A stretch of 64,000 bases of DNA from Apoderus coryli (lineage: Eukaryota > Arthropoda > Insecta > Coleoptera > Attelabidae), in assembly GCA_911728435.2 (NCBI GenBank), contig OU452203.1:14839651-14903650 (forward strand). The letters are read 5' to 3'. A program made the translations under genes and the position numbers. Positions 56,158-64,000 of this stretch are shown in pieces; the stretch's first letter is position 1; each line of letters opens with the position of its first letter. A model generated the notes under the pieces. That model did not search any database. It was not told the DNA's origin and saw only the letters and a list, made by a program, of their open reading frames with translations.

Positions 56158-57047
56158 CCGATAATTAAATAAAGGTAAAAAAACAGAAGCATTCATCATT
56201 GAGAGAAATTTTATGTTAAAAGATTTAAGAAAAAAAGTAAAATTAATTCATTAACTAAACGAAGTTGATCCATGACGAATTGGATGTTGCGAAATTTTAA
56301 TGAAGATCAATGATTTCGAAATTTTAACGAAGATCAATGATATTGTTCTGTCTGAATGGTGTGGTAAACAGATAGAATATTGCCACTGGTCTACCACAAA
56401 ATCCAATTGGGTTACTGAAGCTCACACTTATTATCCTAAATCTGTCAATGTTTCAGTCGCTATTGTGAATGAATGAGTTATATAAGACGTTATTTACAAT
56501 TTTTTAAAAATGAATTGCATATTTTATATTTCCAAATGCACATAACCTCAACATTCGAGAATATCCATTGTGGTTAGTATAGAAGTGCGTCAATTACACC
56601 AAGTAGGTATTTCCGCGCCAATGGATTGGGTGGAGCCGTGGAATTGAGTGGCCTGCTAACCCTGTATACTTTTGTGTTTGAGGTTATGTAAAACATAGGG
56701 TGCGTATGTAAATAAGCCGAACAGTAATTGGAAATATAAAATAGAATCAGATATGAACTTCAGCAAATGTTCCCTGAAATGATAAAACACATGAAATTAC
56801 GTTTATCTACTACACGATTGACCCTGTATACTTGAATTGAAAAGTGCCAAAAAATTACAAAATGCGTGACTGATCCTCGCTGTATACTTTAGCATTCGAG
56901 TTTGAATGATTAGGACAGCGAATTGAAATTACCTACTCTGTTTTGCAATTTCTAATGCTTGAATCTAGCTTTACTTTTTACTAAATATTTCATTTGATAA
57001 TTTTCTTTGTTGTACAACCGCATAATTTCTTTTTCTTTATTTTTCAG
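56158..57047. other. AT-rich non-coding stretch
   Basis: No gene is recognised up to the pyrimidine-rich acceptor at 57027-57047. Confidence 0.4.
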
Positions 57048-57110
57048 GTATGTCGGATATCCTTTTATATTATCTGCAAACCAGAAAAAATGTAGACGAC
57101 ATTTCAATGG
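57048..57110 (+). CDS. Candidate 63-nt internal exon, gene unknown
   Basis: A strong acceptor (TTTCTTTTTCTTTATTTTTCAG ending at 57047, described by position) and a consensus donor GTAAGT (57111-57116) bound exactly 63 nt. Two of three frames are open: MSDILLYYLQTRKNVDDISM (with an ATG two bases in) or YVGYPFILSANQKKCRRHFN. The length is a multiple of three, so it could be skipped without shifting the frame. I found no neighbouring exon on this strand and cannot identify the gene. If real, the surrounding kilobases are intron. Confidence 0.4.
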
Positions 57111-57116
57111 GTAAGT

Positions 57117-57685
57117 TATAACTGTACATGTAGAGGCCTGAACTTATGAATATTACTATTTAGCCTCGTGGGAAAAAATATTGATCAATATCATCAAAAC
57201 AAGTAAAGTGGTACCACATAGCATTATAAACAACTAAATATTATGCCAAATTATTATGCTTTATCGTTCAATAAGTAGTATAATGTAAAATTTTGGTATG
57301 GTAAACAGCTGTTGGAATTTTTTGTAGCTTGTCTTGTCCAAAATAAGAAATATACCTATTCCGTATAGGTATAGATTTTAATCTGTTTGATGGTGATGAT
57401 ATCCCAAGTAATGTGGGAGTGTGATTGGAATTTATTTGTGATTATATCATGTTTTTGTCAAGAATGTAATTGAAACAAATCTCGTACGAGTCAATGTACT
57501 TTTTTTTTATTTTTACATCACTCCATATGAATTTTACGTTTACGAAATAGTCTGGAAGCCTCCTTGCAGCTTTTTTATGATGCGAGTGTTGGATGCCTGG
57601 CATCTCCCGAACAATTTCGAATTTCCCAACGGGGTTTTATGTGTCTGGCAATGTTCTTTTAATGTTAGTTGGAAATGACGCTTGT
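57117..57685. other. AT-rich non-coding stretch
   Basis: Nothing recognisable. Confidence 0.4.
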
Positions 57686-58010
57686 ACAGGGTGAGCAAAA
57701 CTCGGATGTCCCAGCTCTGTTATCGGAAAATGAAAAACGATAGAAAAATTCGGAAAAGAGGTTCTTAAATAGGATTTAGTAAGCTCCATCTTAACCTATA
57801 TTTCAATTTGTGTCCAAGTTATGTGTTAGCAATTCTTGCTTGGAGCGCCGCCCCCGTCATGCTGGAAAAACATATTTGCTCGTAACTGCAATGGCACGTT
57901 TTCGAGAAGCACAGAAAGTTGCTCTTGAAGAAATTGCAAATATTCTTCACTGCATAAAACACCTTCGTAAAAGTATGGAGCAATTAAATGCCCGTTAATA
58001 ATACCACACC
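57686..58010. repeat. Transposon-like repeat block
   Basis: Starts TACAGGGTGAGCAAAACTCG, an edge typical of insect DNA transposons, and contains a GC-richer core (GAGCGCCGCCCCCGTCATGC). The ORF at 57810-57998 in it has no motif. The family is not determined. Confidence 0.35.
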
Positions 58011-59465
58011 AAAGTTAATGCCAAAATGTAGTAAGAATGAATTCATAGAATTATAGAATAATAGCCCTTGAATGTGTTTTTAATTTTTAAACAAATTCTA
58101 ATTTAATCGTCGTGCATATCACTTGAATGACCATCACACCACAAAGAAAAGCAAATCCATATAACTGAATTCGTAGAGCACCCATGCGTAAAAAGTCACC
58201 ATTTACCTACTTATTAGATCAATTTAGGTAAAAACTTAATCTGTAGTTGGCGATAAACTACGATATCACGATTAACGAAGACTAGAACAAAAAAAAATAA
58301 TAAAAAGACAAGACAAAAACACAACCATAACAAAGAGCCAACGACTATGACTTATGCAATATGGTGCGTTCCGATTCGTGGTTAATGTGAAACAAAAGCG
58401 TAGAGTCTTGACCTACTACGATGATGTGCAGATGTTGTTTTGTTAATATTTAGTTGTTGTTGTTCAACATGATTTGCAAATAAAAATAGTTCTAGGGTTC
58501 ATGATTGGCTGTCTCAACTCTTTTTTTTTTTTTAGATTTTTTTCCCCCGAAGTCATTGATTTTATTGTTAACCTCAAATCTTGAAGTTTCAATTGTTATA
58601 GGGATCCAGTTTAACAATTTTTGCAGGTTACGTCATACCATGCATAGCAAATAACAGTACATAATATTCAATAGTACGTAGTGTTCTTTATAGAAGATTT
58701 CAACTTGATTTTCTAAAAACCCTGTCACATTTTGTGTAGATCTCGCATAACTCAAACAATATCAATTTGTCGATTAGTCGATAACTATTGGCGGACAGCT
58801 GACTGAAATATCCTAGGTTACAATATCCTTAGATTGTTTCCAGATGTATAACTTTCATTTTCAGTTTAAGGCTTTTTTATTCTGTAAATCACGTATTGGA
58901 TGCGTTTGATTATCGTATGTGTAGGCTTTACTCAGAGCTGTGTGATTTCAGTGACCTTCCTTTCTGACAGTATTTTGTGGCGGCCAATCCCACCGTTGAG
59001 CATTTTAGTTCGCTCTATCTTACGAACTTTGAAGTGGACTTCTGAATCTATGTTCAAACTATCTTTGTTTCGTTGCTGGGATGGTGTAGAAAAGTAGATA
59101 TTACCTGTGTGTTGTTTAAAAGCATCATCTGTAGGGGCAAAGTCTGAGCCAGACGATTGGTTGTTGATGTTAGCAACAATCGTATTTTATTCAGATTTTG
59201 AATATTCCTGTTTTTATTTTTGTACAGGAAAATCATGTACTACTGATTACTTAAGTTTAAGGGCTGCTTTTTCACTTAATTTAGTAATAATTCCTATTTC
59301 TGTCAAGTCGTTAATATTTTTTAACAACATGTCTTCTTCCCGATTTTATAAAATTCATTATTTGTGGTGTCGCATCTCGTCAGAGCATAAATAATTTCAA
59401 AAAATAAAAAAGTTTTTCTTGAAGTAATCTATAACCTGTCTGGCAAGAACTCCATCCTGAATTTA
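58011..59465. other. AT-rich non-coding stretch
   Basis: Contains a poly(T) run at about 58519-58533. ORFs at 58900-59394 have no recognisable motif. Confidence 0.4.
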
Positions 59466-59810
59466 ACCTATACACTGTGTCCAAGATAAGATTGGATAGC
59501 ACTGGAATCTTAGAAATCGTGTGAGTTACAATGTCGGTTAGAGAAACCTTGTACAATTTAAACAGCTTTTAACTGGTGTTTTCAAAAGTAAACAAACTTA
59601 AGCCGTTTTCGAGAATTTTTTAAAAAACGATTTTTTGCGATTTTAGTGTTTATTTTTACAGATATAAAAAAAATTACAAGCACTTCCTAATGTTACTTCT
59701 TGAGAGAAAAAGATAGCGCTTACAAATTTTCACTACGACATTTCGTTTTTTCAATGCGGACCTAGATTTTTTATTGTTAAATTCAAAGCCATTTTCAATT
59801 CAAAAATAGT
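59466..59810 (-). repeat. Interspersed repeat A, inverted copy
   Basis: Reverse-strand match to 972-1505: begins ACACTGTGTCCAAGATAAG and includes one unit of the ~170-bp module (GCACTTCC, AAATTTTCACTACGAC) up to GCCATTTTCAATTCAAAAAT. Only one module copy is present here, against two at 1 kb. Confidence 0.75.
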
Positions 59811-60189
59811 TGGTATATCACACACACGTAATGGTTTGAACACGTTTTCAATGTTTTTACTTGTTATTTAAAATTATTCAAGTAACATCGCCATAGTTTA
59901 TTTTGCGTAAAACATTCATCTGAGAAAGGCGATTTTTCAACTAAATTTAAAACCTCAAAAAGCACAAAAATTTCAACTAAATTAAAAAACCTCGTGCAGA
60001 ATAAAATGTTGTACTGAGACAGAAATAAAATGTTAAATAATAATAAATAATTGTGAATAACGACAAAAGAATGTTTTTGCAAAACCTACTACTCTGAATT
60101 CAGTTAGTTAAGTGCCTAACTATGGCGATTTTTCTTGAAAAACTTTAAATAACAGCTAAAAACACTGAAAACTTGTTTAAACCATCACG

Positions 60190-60300
60190 TGTGATCTCGT
60201 ACCACCTATTTTTGAATTGATCATGGCTTTAAATTTAACAGTAAACAATCCAGGGCCGTATTTAAAAAAACCGCGATGCTTTTTCAAAAACGAAACGTCG
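60190..60300 (+). repeat. Interspersed repeat A, partial direct copy
   Basis: ATGGCTTTAAATTTAACAG and CCAGGGCCGTATTT match 1000-1040, followed by AAAAACGAAACGTCGTTTGA. With the previous feature it forms a head-to-head arrangement about 380 bp apart. Confidence 0.6.
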
Positions 60301-60818
60301 TTTGAGTTATTAATAAAAGGTTTTTCGTTTGCTAAAAAAATAATGCACCAAAATACTACGTGGATATTGTCTTAATTTGTTTGAAAAAAAGTAAGATGAT
60401 TTGAAAATGTGTTGTTATACCTTTATTAACGCTCAATATCTACTTTCAAGTAAAAAAAAATAATTAAATACATTTAATAGTTTTAGAGATATCATAGGTT
60501 ATATCTTTAAAAGCCGTTTTTTAGATTTATCAGATTTTTACACTTTTTTGGCTATAAAAAGAGTGAGCTAACTGACAATGTCGTAAATATCGACTTCTAA
60601 TGACCAATAACATTCCTAATAAAGTAACATAGGTCTCATTTTGTTCTACGTCAGAAACAAATTTTGTATGATGAATTTACTCCACTAAACTTCTTCTGTC
60701 TTAGCTTCAACTTTCTTGTTTTCATCTATATAAACCATCCTTTTAATTATTTAATACTCCTGTGCTTCATGCAGGGTTACACGCATGTGTTATTTTTATA
60801 TAAATCCTAGTTTTGGTC
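60301..60818. other. AT-rich non-coding stretch
   Basis: Nothing recognisable. Confidence 0.4.
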
Positions 60819-60824
60819 ACTTAC

Positions 60825-60981
60825 TTTTCATCATCATCGTCATCATCATCATCATGTCGTCTTTGGGCTTTTTCGATATCTTCTAGCGATTTCTTTTCCT
60901 TGGCTTTAAAAGCTGTAAGAAAGTGCTCAAAAGACTTTACAAAGATAACTAATCCCACGAAGCTTCTGTTCACATATGCAA
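60825..60981 (-). CDS. Candidate coding exon with hydrophobic segment and Asp-rich tail
   Basis: On the minus strand a pyrimidine-rich acceptor (TGTTCTACTTATTTCTAG) precedes 157 nt and GTAAGTGACC follows. The frame is open throughout: AYVNRSFVGLVIFVKSFEHF, then LTAFKAKEKKSLEDIEKAQR, then RHDDDDDDDDE. The next codons, read without splicing, are K and TAA, so this may be either an internal exon or the last coding exon ending DDEK. The first ~20 residues could be a membrane-embedded segment, followed by a basic helix and an eight-Asp acidic run (GATGAT with one GAC). I do not recognise the protein. No upstream exon was located in the remaining 3 kb on this strand. The plus-strand Ser-rich ORF here is its shadow. 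Confidence 0.5.
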
Positions 60982-62905
60982 CTAGAAATAAGTAGAACAC
61001 TTAATAATTCATTCTAACCGAAATACATGAATGATAAATTGAAAGGAAAAGTTTAAAAGATAGAAGTATCTCTTGATCCATATTTGAGATCGAAAATAAA
61101 TAAAAAATTGTATAATATTACATTTTAAAAATATTTTAATTACTCAAATACCATACATTATAATATTTGGTTGATATTTTGCATAATAAGTTTCTCACAG
61201 AAGGTAGACTTTGTTCCCACCAAATCTTTTAATGATCATTTATCTGAATAATTAAGTTTTAATTATCTGTTGGCAGGAATTTCATACATACAAAAAATTC
61301 TTAATTAAAAAGTAACGTAACATAACAGGTATTTCCGTTATACTTCTATGCATCAGCGATATGTTTTGTGTTCAATATCGAATGTGATATTTAGAGACAC
61401 ATATTTATCGTGAGATTTTTGGCGATTATATTTTCCTTTATTTAATAAATAATATTTATTTACGCGGCCTGCCTGAACAAGTTTAAGTCTAAGAAAAACA
61501 ACTACTATTAGGACTTGTTAATAGACGAGAGAGATTTTCTGCGAAACACTGTACTTTATTCAAACGACCTTTCCGTCGATCCATGAGTCATCAGAGGTGA
61601 TCACTCTCTTTGGGACGAGCCAGATTCTCGATTTGCTGTGGTATCTATATCCGGCAATTATGTGTTGGTAATTGAACTTGTTTGGCGGTTAGAGAGAATC
61701 TTTATTAACACGGTGGATGCCGCCACACACATTTTATGAAAAAACAATTATTATTTTTATCTAAGTTTTTTTGTTCTTAACATGGCTTGCTTTTGTACCT
61801 ACTTCCTGAGGCTTTTAAATAATTGTTGGACTCTTGCTCTATAAAATAGGCGCCTGCGTAGGTATGAATGTCAAGAAAAATCAATCCTCCAAGAGAAACT
61901 TTAAGCCTGGTCAACGGGAAAAACTCATGGGAAGCAAGATCCGAATAAATTCCCTTTGGCATATAAAAAAGGAATCGAGTTCTTCTTAAAATTGAAATTA
62001 TGCATCCAAGAAACCTGCGTCTCAATTTTTTTCTCTTACACCTGTAGCGCAAACCTGGTAATAGTTAAAATAGTATAATTTGCAAATATTTAAAAAGACA
62101 TTTTTGTATAAGGTTATCTGAAAAAAAAATATTGAAGAGATAAGTTCCCATGCACGAACTTTTGAATGTTACTGTTCTAAGAGGCTCTATGCCTGACACC
62201 GAACGGCTATTCTAATACCCATTGATATAAAATAATAATACGTTTGCATTGTCGCAAATTAGCGTTTATGATCCGTTCCACGATTGAAAATTAATATTTA
62301 GGAACGCTTACAATAGACCGCAAGTATAAATTAAAATGCGTGTATACATCCATTCTCATTGTTCAACCAAACAAAACAGAATAAGAGCAAAAAAACAACT
62401 ATACAAAATTGCATAGTTTAATAGCAAATTGCTTCGGTTTCCTTCATCTTTTCAAAAAACACCCTCCAGCGAAATTGTGAGAAATTTAAATTTGAATATA
62501 AACTATATTTTGCAATTCCTTTCATTCAATTGTGCATAGACATGATACCTAAGAGTTGGAAGAAATTGTAACTACACTGAGTTAAGAGCGGACACGTTTT
62601 ATGTTGGCTCTAAAGACAAAAACGAATTAAATTTACGTCAGTTAAGGATACGATTTTCAATTGGCAGAAATAGTATTTAATATTGGATGGCCTTAAGCAA
62701 ATTGGAATTGAACAGATAGATATAAATGGTTAATGTGAAATCCAATCGATCCATTGTATTATTTGGTGTTTTGCAATATCATATAAGGAGCGTTCGCGGT
62801 AATGCTAATAAAATTAAGTATATATAGAAATAAGGATGTTCTCAATTGTACGGAAACAACAATTCAAACGAGTGCAACTATTAATAGAGTCTAATAAGGT
62901 ATAAA
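60982..62905. other. AT-rich non-coding stretch
   Basis: The 91-codon minus ORF at 61777-62052 lacks an ATG start, splice signals and any motif. At 61565-61600 (minus) CTGATGA and GGAAAGGTC occur in hammerhead-like order but no helix II forms. Nothing else is recognised. Confidence 0.4.
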
Positions 62906-63841
62906 TTAATAATAATAATAATAATCGACTTTATTTATATAGGGCGAAGTCTAGCCTAATGGCCACTCATACTTAACCCTAAATACTTACATAATACAAT
63001 AAATCAAATTTCAAACTAAACCTCCAAATTAACAAAACTATTAACTTACCAAACACACACAATAATAATCAAAATAATAATAATATATAATAATACAAAA
63101 ATTCCCAAATCTTACTACCACTTATCAGAAGGCAGCTAAAAAAGAATAGTTGAGAGTGCAGACCTTATAGTCATGGTCTGCACTCTCAACTATTCTTTTT
63201 TAGTTTAGTAGTAGTTTAGTTTAGTTAAGGAAATCGTATTGGAAAATATATTTCATTCTTAACCATTTCAAAGTTAACAGCGATGGTGAAACGTGATCAT
63301 ATTTGCGAAGATTACTTACAAATCGGCAACATTGGTTTTTTATTTTTTGGATTCGATACGCGTTTATCTAAGCAAGGAAAGAAAACAGCGTTACAGTACC
63401 TCATCCTTGAAAACACCAAACTCTCGCAAAGAACTTTCTTCATTTTAGATGATAGTAACTGTTTGTTTGCATAAAGCAACCTTAAAGTTAAATAACATTG
63501 ACGTGCTATGAAAAAAATGTGATCGGAAAATCTCAGCCTCTCGTCCAGATACAAGCCAAGGACCTTCACAGACGACACAAGTTCAACCCTCTGTTGATCA
63601 ATTTTTAAGTCCAAATGCTTTTTTCAAAGGTTTCTACGTTTCTTAGGACAAAAGATAATAAACTTTGATTTACAGGGATTCAGTTGAAGGTTATGGTTAC
63701 TAGCATATATACTAATATTCCGTAACTGTGAATTAATAACTTGATTAGCATGAACATATCTTTCTGATGGAAAACTAAACATAAACTGTGTGTCATCAGC
63801 AAAACATTGAACATTTCCGTCAACTACAACCTGGTTCAAAT
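62906..63841 (-). pseudogene. Non-LTR retrotransposon relic with reverse transcriptase segment
   Basis: On the minus strand the frame reads NVQCFADDTQFMFSF (active site FADD at about 63800), HNLQLNPCKSKFIIFCPKKR, one in-frame TGA at 63621-63623, then KIDQQRVELVSSVKVLGLYL, DERLRFSDHIFFIARQCYLT and LVFSRMRYCNAVFFPCLD. This is the classic thumb/connection order of jockey/CR1-type ORF2. Sequence after about 63312 no longer matches such proteins, so the C-terminus is deleted. The 3' end is AATAAAGTCGATTATTATTA, an (ATT)n tail at 62926-62906. The 5' part upstream of FADD is lost. Confidence 0.8.
63136..63203. repeat. Perfect 29-bp hairpin
   Basis: Arms 63136-63164 and 63175-63203 are exact reverse complements (29 of 29) around the 10-nt loop TTATAGTCAT. 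It lies within the 3' region of the retrotransposon relic. The lack of any mismatch in otherwise heavily mutated DNA implies a recent origin. Confidence 0.9.
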
Positions 63842-64000
63842 CAAATTAATGACAAATTTAATAAAATGTGATAAATTTTCATTCACCAATTATGATAAAT
63901 ATATTCTTAAAACTTTTCCACAGTAACTGTAACAAATCGCAACACTTTGTTATAATAATAAAATATTCTTTAACAATGTTAGAATCAGTAAATGCGCTCT
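63842..64000. other. AT-rich non-coding end
   Basis: Nothing recognisable to the end of the window. Confidence 0.4.

Noticed and set aside
60813..60995. Ser-rich plus-strand ORF
   Set aside because: The Ser run is the complement of the Asp8 run; splice signals and composition favour the minus strand.
61565..61600. CTGATGA...GGAAAGGTC on the minus strand as another hammerhead
   Set aside because: The intervening bases do not form helix II and the GAAA context differs from the other copies.
61777..62052. 91-codon minus ORF as a gene
   Set aside because: No ATG start, no splice signals, no motif, and it lies in plain AT-rich DNA.
1..64000. CRISPR array, rRNA or bacterial operon
   Set aside because: No regularly spaced repeats, no rRNA-like sequence and no prokaryotic gene arrangement is present; all evidence points to insect nuclear DNA.

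Overview
The window looks like intergenic or intronic DNA from an insect nuclear genome. It is strongly AT-rich, has almost no long open reading frames, and carries many decayed arthropod-type transposons: mariner, Tc1-like, a DDE family with a DUF4817-type N-terminus, pogo/jerky-like, hAT, and non-LTR retrotransposons with AATAAA plus (ATT)n tails. No bacterial-style gene, rRNA gene, functional tRNA or CRISPR array is visible. I cannot name the species.

Layout. 0-12 kb: a pogo-like transposase tail fused to a tandem repeat (741-1505), two small unidentified minus-strand ORFs (9.5-10.1 kb), and a foldback element with a Penelope-type hammerhead core (11.6-11.9 kb). 12-21 kb: transposase relics at 12.1, 13.8 and 19.6 kb, a decayed minus-strand coding stretch at 17 kb, a 37-bp-arm hairpin at 17.8 kb, and a foldback element with two inverted hammerhead cores enclosing long palindromes (18.5-18.9 kb). 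21-36 kb: non-LTR pieces, a tRNA-like sequence beside a second hairpin (24.4-24.7 kb), a minus-strand reverse transcriptase relic (24.8-25.8 kb), copy A of a composite Tc1-like repeat (27.2-27.9 kb), and a hammerhead core next to a pair of direct repeats (33.8-34.5 kb). 36-49 kb: a hAT element with an exact 8-bp target duplication, inserted into an 89-bp tandem duplication (38.0-39.2 kb), a second reverse transcriptase relic (40.3-41.0 kb), and copy B of the composite repeat (48.1-48.9 kb). 49-56 kb: an RNase H piece of a non-LTR element, a nearly complete DUF4817-type DDE transposon (51.6-52.9 kb), and a full-length but broken mariner with a retrotransposon tail inside it (54.0-55.2 kb). 56-64 kb: a fourth-locus hammerhead core, two exon-like segments with good splice signals (57.05 kb plus, 60.8-61.0 kb minus), an inverted copy of the repeat from 1 kb, and a third reverse transcriptase relic with a perfect 29-bp hairpin.

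Host coding signal is sparse. The exon-like segment at 60825-60981 (minus) is the best candidate: an uninterrupted reading frame, an Asp8 acidic tail, a pyrimidine-rich acceptor and a consensus GTAAGT donor. The 63-nt segment at 57048-57110 (plus) has textbook splice sites but an ambiguous frame. The window therefore most likely lies in gene flanks or long introns colonised by transposons. No set of genes here forms a pathway.

The most notable feature is a recurring RNA-like motif, CUGA(A/U)GA-U-[stem]-GAAA-CGU(H), at four independent loci (five good copies, both strands). It matches the minimalist hammerhead ribozymes described in Penelope-like retroelements. Here it sits mostly in short foldback structures with no recognisable reverse transcriptase nearby.
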